A DNA stretch of 64,000 nt from Terana coerulea. Its lineage: Eukaryota > Basidiomycota > Agaricomycetes > Polyporales > Phanerochaetaceae. Below, one piece after another: positions 11,796 through 22,700 of this stretch. The translations under genes were made by a program, and so were the position numbers. The stretch spans positions 762,956 through 826,955 of the forward strand of contig JAKOGH010000721.1 of NCBI GenBank assembly GCA_024811115.1. Reading direction: 5' to 3'. Every line of letters begins with the position of its first letter. The first letter of the stretch is position 1. The notes below the pieces were generated by a model, which ran no database searches, was not told the origin of the DNA, and saw only the letters and a program-made list of their open reading frames with translations.

Positions 11796-14396
11796 CTATC
11801 CTTCTGCGTGATAGCTTGGAGGTGGTTCGTCCCCCTCGATGTCAAAGTTCTCCGGTAGCCGGGCCAAAATGCTATTCAACCTTCTCACTAGATCTGGTGA
11901 CAACGTGGCCATGTCTATCTGCACTGCGTCCGTACTTCCTCGCGGTTCGCTATTGGTTTCGCCAACAACGGCCGGAGGGGCCTGTGGGACTGTCCGCATA
12001 CTATCAACACCATCCCCATGTTCATCAACAACGCTCGTGCGTATGTGTATGACCGATTCTGTTTGCGTGGCCGAGACGATAGGCGGCCGCCGAGATGATT
12101 TAATATTCGATAGAGGATACCATCCGTGTTCCGATGGGGTGGGTGGTGACGCTGGGAGCGGATGCGAACGAGGGTGGAAGAAAGGAACGGCAGTATGCTC
12201 CATGAGCATGCGAATGCGTCCTTCGCGGATTCTGGACAAGGCCTTTCGCCCGGTGATTACTCCAGCGCAGATGAAAAGGACACCAAGTATGCCTCCAACG
12301 ACTGCACCGGCAATGACCGCAGCAGGGGGGCTGTGATGTTCGAGTGGCTGCATCGGCCCATCGCTATGACTCGTTGGTTGCGCGGGCTCCGTGCCAGAGC
12401 TTGTGGAGCCCTGCTGCCTTGCACTGGAGGAGATGCTGTCGAGCGGATCAGTATCGTCGTACGCATATAACTAGTAAAGAGGGACGCACTTATTACGTGG
12501 GGATGGCGGTGGCGGTGGTGGTCTAGCGAATCTGACCTCTACACTAAATACTTCAAGCGCACACAGTTGGGCGGAAGGCATGATTTGGGAAACTGGAGGC
12601 CCGTGCCAGCCAGTAGAGTACACGCCATTGCCATTCGCCGTAGCCAAATCCTGAAGGGCATTGAACTGGCACGAGATTGAGTACTATAGGATACAGGCGG
12701 CGATGACACGGGAAAATTACCTCCACATGCACGTAGCTTTCGATGAAATTCGTCATACTGACATTTGATTGGGTCGCATCCCACGCGGCGGAAAGACCGC
12801 GTATGAATGCGGCTAACAATGGAAGAGGTTAGGGCAATAGCCGTCGTATTTCGAGATTAGCGGCGGACCTTTTAGTGGTACAGTAGATGCGAGCGCAGTC
12901 TGTGCACCAGACTCATCTGGACATGTGTATTAGCGCTGAAAGGGGGCTTTTAGACCAGAGATGGAAGCTGCCTTGTATGTTTATGCCATCGCTACCGGTC
13001 CACGCAGGCCATGCGATAGCGGAGGTCACAAGGGCTTGTAGTCTATACAACGGGTACAGTCAGATCACGCACATTGCGAGACGAGAATGAACTTCACCAC
13101 GTACCTTGGTATCCATGTGTTATTAAACGCAGCCAGGTTGCTAACCGCTTCGATTGCGTAACCAGAATCCGCCGCGGTTCCAACGGACGAGAGGCCACAA
13201 TTGTCCAATGTGATACTTCCCAGTGCAATCGACCCATTGTAGAGCTGCGTCCACACAAATTCAGCCGAAAGCTCTGCTGCAAGTAGGTATGTTTTGTTGG
13301 ATGTCGCTTCATATAGGTAAGTGGATAACCTAGACTACGATTATCAGTGCGGTGCACAACATGTTATGTTAACACTACTTACGTGATGAAGTTTGACACA
13401 GCCATGCTGTCAACCCCCAGGTCATGGCTATCGCGAGTCTGTCATGGGGAAGATTAGTGTGATGTACACAGCTGGGATCTCGAATTTACGCACCGTGAAC
13501 ACACCGCCTGCCACAGAAGCTGTCACGACAGTCAAACGGATGGTTTAGGTCACTCAAAGGGGCGTACTCACCACCATTGACGCACGTAGAATGTATCGTA
13601 GCGCCCGACGCTTTCTCTGCCTGTTTTCCTGCCGCCGCGGAGACAGGCTGGAGAACGTACGAGTATACGTCTCCCCACATTTCAACAGCAAATTGGCTCC
13701 AGGAGGAGTTGTCGTAAGCCCGATAGGCTTCCATCGCTGCCAGGCCCCATTGCCTTGAATTATATCGATGATAGTGAGCAATAGCACGAAAACATGACGC
13801 GGTACGCACGAAATATCCGTATTGTTATAACCCTAACGTAGGCTGAGTTAGGTAGCTAGAGTCTCGTATTTGTTGAATTGGGGACGTACTCTGAAATGAG
13901 AGTCAGCAGTGCGGCACGCACAGGAGACGCTGTCATTCATGACTCACTGTAGCGGCATAACGTGAATTTTATTGATCGCTGCCCCAAGATTCTCTGCAAC
14001 AATGGCTTGATAATTTGTTGAATTGCCTCGAGCATCCGCCAAAGAGATTGCGCGTAGTGTGGTCATCATAGCCCGAAAATCCATTGCTAGACTGGAACAG
14101 TAAGTGGTGAGTGTATCAAGAACAGATTTGAAACGTGCCAAATGAATTCACGTTACTCTGATTCATGAGTGGTACTATACTATTCCCGACGGCTTGAGCC
14201 AGAGCTATTCGCTGCTCTAGACTGTCGCCGTTTGTAGGCTCCTGTGCAGCACGTTAGCACGAAAGACTACGGTAGCAGTTTCTGCAACCTACTCTCCATG
14301 TACTCGGGATTTTTGAGCCTCAACAAAGGTGCACAGCAGCAGAGCGGCGAGAAAGACGAGCACCGCAAAGCTGACCGCACCCGGGGCACAGACCAT
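11796..14396 (-). CDS. GH76-like membrane-anchored glycosidase, copy A (intact)
   Basis: Six-hairpin, GH76-type (alpha-1,6-mannanase / Dfg5-Dcw1-like) protein, expected to act on cell-wall mannan outside the cell. The substrate is not shown. The start at 14396 gives a signal peptide (MVCAPGAVSF, then a Leu/Val-rich core ending CTFVEAQ). GH76-type blocks follow: EQRIALAQAVGNSIVPL, WGLAAMEAYRAYDNSSW, CVNGASVAGGVF, LSTYLYEATSNKTYLLAA, AWPAWTGSDG, AAFIRGLSAAWDA, FIESYVHVE, GWHGPPVSQI and QLCALEVFSVE. A transmembrane helix (AAVIAGAVVGGILGVLFICA) and a cytoplasmic tail of about 130 residues end in LNSILARLP and EPPPSY. About a dozen introns, including a one-base exon at 13890, join into an open frame. 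About 560 residues. Paralogue of copy C (26178-28720) and fragment B (15420-16150). Confidence 0.8.
13833..13947 (-). other. Intron / one-nucleotide exon / intron block in GH76 copy A
   Basis: Two adjacent 57-base introns. The first runs from GTGAGT at 13947 to TTTCAG at 13891, the second from GTACGT at 13889 to CGTTAG at 13833. A single A, plus-strand position 13890, lies between them. Keeping that base gives CA-A-GGT and joins the upstream frame (HVMPL) to YNNTDIS and WGLAAMEAY. Dropping it destroys the frame. Confidence 0.55.
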
Positions 14397-15419
14397 GTTG
14401 ACCTGGACGTCGAGGTAGGTGTAGTCCCTGGCCAAGTCCGAAAACCCCCTTCTTGATGGTCTTGCCACCCAGGAAAACGTTCATCATGGGCTGATTGCTG
14501 ATGCTCGATGGTCGGGCCCCAATCTCGCAGGGGCATTTTGGCATCCATATATGCGAGCTCGGTCACTTCATTGCGTGTTTTTGCGGTCGCATAGCCCAAA
14601 TACGGCATATGCATGACTCACTTGAGGTGTCTCGAGTCGTTAGCGTATGCTGGTGAGTTAGACCGGTCTAACAATCTGACCGTCACAAGGCAATATCGTG
14701 AAAAAATGGCATAGCAGTTCAGATTAAGCTCAGCAAGCACCAAATACGGCTTTAGAGCTGTGGACTTGGAAACGGTCATCCAAGGCTGATAGCCTCAGCT
14801 TTGATTACTGGAGGCCTGAAGGAACTTGAATTCTTCCCCTCAGTACCACTGTGGCCTTGGGTCAGAATGTTTAGTAGCATCTATGAAGATATTCTAATTT
14901 ACACACCTCCACTGGCCAATAATGTTGCCGCTAGAGCATACTCACGATCTGTGAGGACGGCTCCGCTACCTCATCTTCTGTATGTGACCTCCAGGTCATG
15001 TACATCCCGGGTGTTAGGCTACAAGCGGCAGTCTGCCGGTTGCGAACGGAGTGTTCAAACAGAATCTACGATGTGATCATGCATTGAAATAATGACAAAA
15101 ATATCACGAAACGTCGACGACCGCCTGCGCGCTGTACTGCGCCGCCGCCTGCAATACGATCTAGATACCGTTAGATATCGCGGACCGTCGTCAACAACGA
15201 CTTGTGTCATCAGTATTGATCGATAGGAACGCAGTCGACGGCGCAAGCCGCAGCAGCCCACAGAGTTGGTCCTGGCCATCTGGCGCACGGGAGGAATTAG
15301 TATCATACTCCATACTGTTTAGTGTTGGCTTTCATCATGGCCGAACCTTTCATTTAATTCTTCAGCAACAGGAAGCGCGGGATGTGGACTAGTAAGACCA
15401 CGTACAGATGTGCGTATCA
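14397..15419. other. Intergenic between GH76 copy A and fragment B
   Basis: About 1 kb with no gene I can support. The part next to 14396 is the promoter of copy A. A 16-base perfect palindrome lies at 14657-14672 (see rejected items). Confidence 0.4.
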
Positions 15420-16150
15420 TTACGCATGAACATCGTCGTCGTCGTATACTGGAGGCTCCTCTCCGTTTACGCCTCCCGGAGGCAGCCGAGCAAGTAACGT
15501 GTTCAGTTGCTCGATGAGGCCTGGCGGTAACGCCATATCATAGGGACTCTGCGGCGTCAGTCCTGGCAGATTCACCTGACCGGCTCTGCAGAACTGCAGC
15601 GTTACTGGTTGATAATGTGTCCCGGTGCTGTCCGGCATGACTTGGTTTACTGCGTTCACGGACTGATGTCGTGGGCGACCGCTTGCTCGGTCGTTTGAGA
15701 TGCGGGGGGGGCAAGCGACGCGGGTCCATTCGTTTCCACGAAGGGTGGACTCTGTCAGCGAAAGCGCCGGCTCGGAAAACGGTACCGCTGCAAGCGCGCG
15801 TTCCTCAAGGTCTTGAGCTTGCTGTCTGTGTCTCTTCCTCAACACAAAGGCGACTGCTACGACGCATATGATTAGAAGGAGTAGACCGCTGACAGAACCA
15901 CCGACAATAGCTGCCACATTGGTGTGCTTAGACAGGGAGTTCGAAGGGGCAGGGCTATTGCTCGTAGATCCGAGGTGGACGGAAGCTGACGAGATGGATG
16001 TCGTACTGCAACATATCTCAGAACAACACTCTTGCCAAGGTCCAAAATGAACACTCACGTGGGCGACACGCTAGCAGATTGCAAGATGCGAGCGAATCCG
16101 ACCTCAGAACTGAGGACCTCCAGTGCGCAGAGCTGGCCCCAAGGTAACAA
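15420..16150 (-). pseudogene. GH76-like fragment B (5'-truncated: only C-terminal end, TM helix and tail)
   Basis: Homology to copies A and C begins abruptly at 16150 with LLPWGQLCALEVLSSEVGFAR, just before the last introns, and runs to the stop at 15420. It has an intact transmembrane segment (NVAAIVGGSVSGLLLLIICV), a basic stop-transfer (RKRHRQQ) and a tail ending in LIEQLNTLLARLP and EEPPVY. The signal peptide and the whole glycosidase domain are missing upstream, where the sequence is unrelated and partly repetitive. The retained frame is open. It is most likely a remnant of a duplication cut by rearrangement. A short expressed membrane peptide cannot be ruled out. Confidence 0.65.
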
Positions 16151-17274
16151 CTTTTGACCAGATGGCCTCGTCTGGATCTGCTTGGAAAGTCCAAAGAAGC
16201 GGTCTACCCAGTAGGCTGAATAGGTCTGCACAGGCCAGTCAAGGTCATCTGTCCCGATCCGTCCAGTGCCCACACAAATGGGGTACCCAGAATTCTTCGG
16301 AGGCGTCCTGTCAGTCGCCTTTGTAGGTGATCTGTACAGACTGGTCCTATCCATTCAGAGTCCAGACAGATGGGATGAGATGCCCTGAACGTATCTGCAC
16401 GGACCTGTGCGGCCTGATCAAACTCCAGACAGATGGATGCAGGTCAACTGGCGGATATGCAATGAGATGCCATGGTTGGATCTGTTCGTGTATGTTCATA
16501 TCTTTTCAGTGTCCTTGTAGACGCCCCTTGAACGCAGTGAATGTAACCGCGACCGCCGAGGTTCGAACGTGGCGCTGGCGACGGCCGCCCTCGGCCGCCC
16601 GTTCCACACGTGGAGACGCCGGAATCGGACGGCGCTCCGACCGACGGCTGCATTAAACTCAACGCAGTGGTACAGAGAACAAGCATAAGTACCATTATGT
16701 AGCAACGCTACCTACAGTACGGTACACACAGCAGTACAACGATACAACCCAGAGCTAGCGATACAAGGAGCCTGCACGACATAGAGACGCAGAGTGTCCC
16801 AACAGTCCAACAGTGTCCCATATACATATCCAATAAGAGCTAACGGTACACACTAACGAGACAGGTTGCAGACAGCGATACAGCGGATGGGTCAGAGACA
16901 GGGGTTGGAGAATGGAGGGGTGTGAAGAATGAGCGGATACCCAGCGTCAAGCTCGGGCGGGGTGAAGGTCTATCGAGGGGTCGAGACGAAGGATAGGGAG
17001 AAGTATTCCTGGGGTTGAGGATGATTATAAGAGTGACGAAGGCGTTGATCCTGAAGGAGTGTGTGGGTCCAAGGGACGGTGAGATAACGATGTGAGACGT
17101 GGCGCAGTCGGAAGAGAATGTGAACGAATGGGGTCAATCGGTGTCGCGAACGGAAGACTGGATGGCCGCATGGAAGCTCAGTCTCTCTTGCAGAAGCCGA
17201 TGAACATACACATTCTCTTGCCGAGGTCCGGTTCCTCGCGCTGGGCGATTCCATGTCGGTGAATGTTCGACAAC
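16151..17274. other. Degenerate, partly repetitive region upstream of fragment B
   Basis: No supported gene. Between about 16340 and 16480 two imperfect copies of a short block occur: TCCAGACAGATGG at 16361 and 16424, and ATGAGATGCC at 16375 and 16462. A GC-rich stretch at about 16540-16650 is followed by AC-rich sequence with recurring GATACA/GTACA words (16690-16880). I cannot name an element. Confidence 0.35.
16361..16471. repeat. Two imperfect direct repeats
   Basis: The words TCCAGACAGATGG (16361, 16424) and ATGAGATGCC (16375, 16462) recur in the same order with different spacing. This suggests a decayed tandem duplication at the point where GH76 homology stops. Confidence 0.4.
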
Positions 17275-17646
17275 TCAGGTAGGAATGAACGTACTGGGAC
17301 AGGAACGGGATCTCGTATATCTTTGGATACGTCTCTCCATGTCTGGTATCTCATTTGCTACCGTCGGGACCTCGCGGACCTGCAGGGCAAATATGTCAGG
17401 CTTTTGAGGAAGTCTCATAACGCTGCCCACATACCGTCAGGATAGCAGCCTCCTCAACTCCAACGGCAACTGCCCCTAGGGACAATCTTGGCTCGATAAT
17501 GGGTGCCCCGTATGCGACCTGAGCAGCTGGAGATCATTCATCAGGTTGGTCAACAGGGTCTGGCACATGATTCCAAATGAAATCTCACCTCCAACGAAAA
17601 GAGCAGAAACAGCAAACACGCGAGTCAAGATGAAAGTCGGACGCAT
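17275..17646 (-). CDS. Predicted small secreted protein, no recognised family
   Basis: Three exons give about 84 residues. Exon 1 from 17646 encodes MRPTFILTRVFAVSALFVG. An intron GTGAGA...CTCCAG joins it to AAQVAYGAPIIEPRLSLGAV. A second intron GTATGT...CTGCAG joins to VREVPTVANEIPDMERR, followed by a basic Ser/Arg-rich end and a stop at 17275. A typical signal peptide (charged start, hydrophobic core, cleavage near VAYG-AP) and splice sites that keep frame twice support a real gene. A TATA box lies about 120 bases upstream. Only one Cys is present, so this is not a disulfide-rich effector type. Function unknown. I found it by splicing, not as one long open frame, so it is tentative. Confidence 0.45.
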
Positions 17647-19766
17647 TGCGATCGGCTACTAAGACGCGGAAGGTAGTAGCGGAAAAGAGCAAGCTCTTGC
17701 GAAGGGGCGAAATAGCACGACGTAGACTGGGGAATGCTGGCGCAGCATCGTAGATTCGGCAAGGTATATATGCCCACTTGTCCGAGCTTCTTCAACTTCT
17801 TCGTGTGCAAGGTACGTATGGACGGCATGGAGCGGCCCATCAGCCGTTGCGAGCGAGTGCGTGGGTAGAACGCTTACATCCCAGTAAGAGAAATTACACA
17901 CATCCTATTGTCCGCATAGAGGAGGGTGTTTATGGTATACAAAGGATACGAGGGAGGACTTACAAGCATTGCCTTGCAGGAGAACAAGCTCTCGTCCGCA
18001 TAAGGACATTGTCGTTTGCCGCCAACACCCCGGAGTTTCGGCGCTTCGGCACATTGGCTGGAGGTGGGAGGGCTCGGCGTGGACTGTTCGAGGCGAAAGA
18101 TACGGCCGTGCGCAGGAGGACACAATGTTGCAGCGAGATTAGGCAACCCGCCGCCACGCGTTCGTCGCATCCATGCGAGTAGGCCTGGCTGGACCGCGGC
18201 GGACCTATCGGGGATCCTTACAGCCTTCCCAAACTGACCATATCCTTGACGGCGCCCGAGAAATGCGACAGACTCAGTGATCTTCAAGCTTCAGCAGGCG
18301 GGCATAGTGAGACTTAGCCCAGTGTTGACATTTGCCGGCCGAGCGCCTGCGGGCAAGACATGCATATTTGTGCCTATTTCGCTTCGCACTAACGTCTTCG
18401 CAATGGCACAACCATATGGAGGATGTAATGCAGAGAGAAGTAGGCATATGTTGTACTGATATCGTTACTGTGCACTGCCAGTGTCCTTAAGTCAACTGCG
18501 CAGACAAGGGTAACTGAGCGACGAACCTACTATGCTAGAGTCTGCGTATGTGCTGCGGTCGCGAGGCGGTTTTTGCATCTCTTGTCGCTCAAAGAGCACC
18601 CTCGGGCTCAGAGCCTCATTGTGTTCTCGTTGAGCTCGTGGGCTGCATTGCAAGAGCAGCAGCGTCTCTATCGAACGCAACGTGGGGGTCAGCCGCAACG
18701 TCTTGAGGCTATGTTGAGCACGGCTCACCTTTGGTCACCACATTCGCAGAACTTCAACAAACAAGACATCTCCGTCTCGTGGATAACATGTGCAACAATT
18801 CCGGTTTCGGCAGAACAACTGCGTATGTGGATATCAGTGCCTCGTACCCGCCGTGTGGCGTCGGATATCCTGCCCATATGGAGGCTTTGTGGAGCTGCGA
18901 TATGACGGTGGGAAGTGAGCGCGATTTGTGAAAATCATAGAGTCTACGTCTTGGAACTGTGAGCAAGGGTAACGAAGAGACTCTGGGAGTGGCGAGTATT
19001 TGAGAAAAAGAGCATCTGAGTCGACGCTCTGGCAGAGTAGCCAGCGCCTGTCCCAGACGCTTCTGAAACCCGTCGCGCTGCCGCGTCCATCCGCGGACGT
19101 GACCGAGAACAAGCTCCGAGAAAGGCACAAGCGTCGAAGGACCTCTGCCACCCTAGGCCCGAAACTACACACAGCAACTACTCTAGCATCGCTGTGCTCT
19201 TCCCTGTTAGTGTACATTTACCGCTCTGGCAAATGACAGTCTGTATGCCTTGTCACCCGAATACGACCGTCGGTGGCTGGGCGGGCGACAGCCTGGATTT
19301 CCTCTTTCCACCAGATTTGTCTGATTTTTCCAGGCAGAGAAGTCTCGCGCTCTGGTCCAGGGACGGCCAAGGCTCTTTAGGAGCTCGGCTCAAGCTTACA
19401 AAGCCTCCTCTTCTCTCCTTCGTTGTGCCATAACGGCTGCTTTAGATATATATATTACGAGCTATCTGCATGAATGAGTTGTGGCATGTAACCCGGCCAG
19501 CAGCAGCGAGGCAGCAGCCCAGACGCAGTTTTGTTTCAGCGGCGGAGGACGGATCCAGTCCAAGGTTAATATTAGAGTGACGCCCGGGGTCCCACCACCG
19601 CTGCGCCACACGTCATCGGCACAGCTGGCAGGCGGTACTCACAATTCCCTTCTTGTGCGGTGTTAATTATTTGGGAACCCGTATTCCGGACACACTCCTT
19701 ACACCAACCACTTTGCCCGTATCCTACTTCGCCCTACTACCCACCCCGAACAGCTCGACGTCGCTC
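17647..19766. other. 2.1 kb without a recognised gene
   Basis: Several short open frames occur on both strands (the longest about 135 codons at 17874-18287), but none shows a signal peptide, a domain or splice-consistent extension. The end nearest 19767 carries a TATATATA run at about 19447-19456 and a pyrimidine-rich leader, consistent with the tricalbin promoter. Confidence 0.4.
17765..17771 (-). promoter_or_regulatory. TATA box upstream of the predicted small secreted protein
   Basis: CATATATACC on the minus strand, about 120 bases before the start at 17646. The same CATATATAC word precedes the TauD gene at 48331-48338. Confidence 0.4.
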
Positions 19767-22700
19767 ATGGCGGCCCCGGCTGTTCCAGATATTACCGTAA
19801 CGCCCTCTAATGGTCAGGCCGCCGTCAACGCCATCGCCGAGCACGACGCTGCGAAAGGCAGCGTGCCAGTTTACACCTTCGACCCAAATGCGCCACCAGC
19901 AGCAAAGGCAGCAGAGGCAGGAAAAGGGAAGGATCGGCTCAAGAGTGTGAAACAGAATGGAGACGCCAGCGGCGTCGGTGAGTACTACTCTAAAAACCGA
20001 CAGTCTGTCTTCTGACGTGGTAGTAGAACTGGCGGTGGACACTGGAAATACGGACGTAGTACCTACCATTACCGTTGAAGATGTCGACAGGCTGAACGAA
20101 GCGCAAGAGCCGCCGACGCCGCTGCAGCAACAACCACCCGGTAGCATGCCCGCAGGTCCCGCTCCCCCGATTCCCGACTGGTACAAGGTTGGATGGCGTG
20201 CGACGAGCGGCATCGACGAGCCAGGCTTCACCGAGGGCGAGGCGAAAGACAAGACAATCTTGGACGCTTTCCTGAAGGAACAATACTACGGCGACTGGTA
20301 CCACAATGCCGGCCTAATTGTCGCGGTACGCTCATAGAGTTCCTTCAGAAGTTTTGGCACTGAACTATGACAGGTTGTTATTGTGACGCACTTCATGACT
20401 CGCTTTGGCCTCGGCTGGGGCTGGCTGTTTGTCTTGCTCGCGTTCTGCGCCACGTACTACACATCATCCATGGGCCGAGTGCGCAGCCGCGCTCGGGACG
20501 ATATCCAAAGAGAGCTTATCAAAGCTCGCTTAATGGACACCCACGAATCTGCGGACTGGATCAACAACTTCCTCGACCGTTTCTGGCTAATTTACGAACC
20601 TGTCATGTCTCAGACAATTATCGCCACAGTCGACCAGATTCTCAGCGCGAATTGCCCGCCGTTCCTTGACTCTCTGCGCATGACGACATTCACTCTCGGC
20701 ACCAAGGCTCCCAGGATAACGAAGGTCAAGACGTACCCGGACACACCTGACGACATCATCATGATGGACTGGGGCCTCTCGTTTACCCCTACCGACATTT
20801 CGGACTTGACACCTAAGCAGGCTAAGAACAAGGTCAACCCGAAGATTGTCTTGTCTGTTCGCGTTGGAAAGGGTATAGCTGCTGCAGCCGTGCCAGTCTT
20901 GTTGGAGGATATGAGCTTCGCGGGTCTGTTGCGCGTCCGAATGAAGCTCATGACGAACTTCCCGCACATTCAGGTCGTGGACCTGTCGTTCTTGGAGAAG
21001 CCTACGTTCGACTACGTTCTTAAACCTCTCGGCGGCGATACATTTGGTTTCGATATCGGAAACGTAAGTCTGCCATGAAGTGGATGTATGCTGTTGTTAA
21101 CCTTACTGTTAGATCCCTGGCTTGTCCGCCTTCATCCGAAACATGGTGCACTCCATTCTTGGACCGATGATGTATGACCCGAACTTCTTTACCTTGAATA
21201 TCGAACAAATGCTCTCGGGCGAGCCGCTCGACACAGCGATCGGTGTTCTTCAGGTTACGGTCCAAAGCGCCCGTGGCTTGAAGGGGAGCAAGATTGGTGG
21301 AGGTACACCTGATCCGTACTGCAGCCTCAGCATCAATCAGCGCACACAGCTAGCCCATACCAAGACAAAGCAGAACACGTACGATTATTCTGTCGCCATT
21401 TGCGAACGATAGCTCATCTGGACTTTCAGGATCAACCCAACATGGATGGAAACCAAGTTCCTGTTGGTCAACAACCTTAATGAGCAGCTCGTGCTATCCG
21501 TTTTCGATTACAATGATCACCGCAAGGACTCCGAAATGGGCTTCGCCAGCTTCGATTTGTCGAAACTGCGGGAGGACGCCAGCCAGGAGGGCATTCAAAC
21601 CAGTATTCTGAAGGATGGTAAAGACAGGGGCACCCTCAACTTTGACGTCAGCTTCTTCCCTGTCGTGAAGCCGGACACTACTGGTACTGAGGAACTCCCG
21701 GACAGCAGTGAGTGACTCCTCGCTCTGAAAATGATGAAGGTTGTCGCTTACGTTGCGACTTGCGTTTTGTAGATGTCGGTATTGTCCGCCTGACCGTTCA
21801 TCAAGCCAAGGACCTCGACCAGTCCAAGTCCGTGACTGGCGACCTCAATCCCATGGCAAAGATCTATCTTGGCAACGGCACCAAGGCAATCCACAAGACG
21901 CCGCGCTTCAAGCACACGACGAACCCCGTCTGGGAGTCGACCACGGAGTTCCTCTGCTCGGACAAGACGACATCGGTGGTTACCGTCAAGGTCATCGACG
22001 ACCGCGAAATCCTCAAAGACCCCGTGCTCGGCTACATGAGCCTGCGGCTCGCGGATCTACTCGACACGAAGAAGAAGGACGCCAGCCGCGACTGGTGGCC
22101 GCTGAGCGGGTGCACGTCCGGCGCGAAGGTACGCGTCAGCGCGGAGTGGAAGCCGCTTAACATGGCGGGCAGTCTGCACGGCGCGGACCAGTATGTCCCG
22201 CCCATCGGCGTCGTGCGGCTGTGGCTGAAGAAGGCGCAGGATGTCAAGTAAGCTTCTGTCTGTTTGCTCTCCCTCTCTTATATCGTCCCGTGAAGCGATG
22301 CTAACGGCTGTCCACAGGAACGTGGAAGCGGCCCTGGGTGGAAAGGTACGCTTCTTGCATGGAAGCTCGGCGCGACACTGATGTTGGCCATGCGTTTAGA
22401 GCGACCCATATGTGCGCGTGCAAATCAATAACGTTACCCAAGGGCGCACAGAGGTGGTCAACAATAGTCAGTCTTCAGTCTTCTTTACTGATGGAGTGTG
22501 CTGACCGAGCAATGATAGACCTCAGTCCTGAGTGGGACCAGATTATTTATGTTCCAGGTGAGTGCGATTGTCCCCAGGTGGATACTGGGCGCTGAACTTT
22601 ATCTTGTCATGCAGTGCATTCATTGAAGGAGGTGTGTTCGTCATGAGGCAAGAATACCACGGATGCTGATTGGTTCATTGTACAGACGATGATGCTCGAG

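Noticed and set aside
14657..14672. Perfect 16-base palindrome GTTAGACCGGTCTAAC upstream of GH76 copy A
   Set aside because: About one such palindrome is expected by chance in 64 kb, and no second copy near paralogue C was seen.
17874..18287. 137-codon minus-strand open frame in the gene-poor interval
   Set aside because: No recognisable features. Overlapping frames of similar length exist on both strands.
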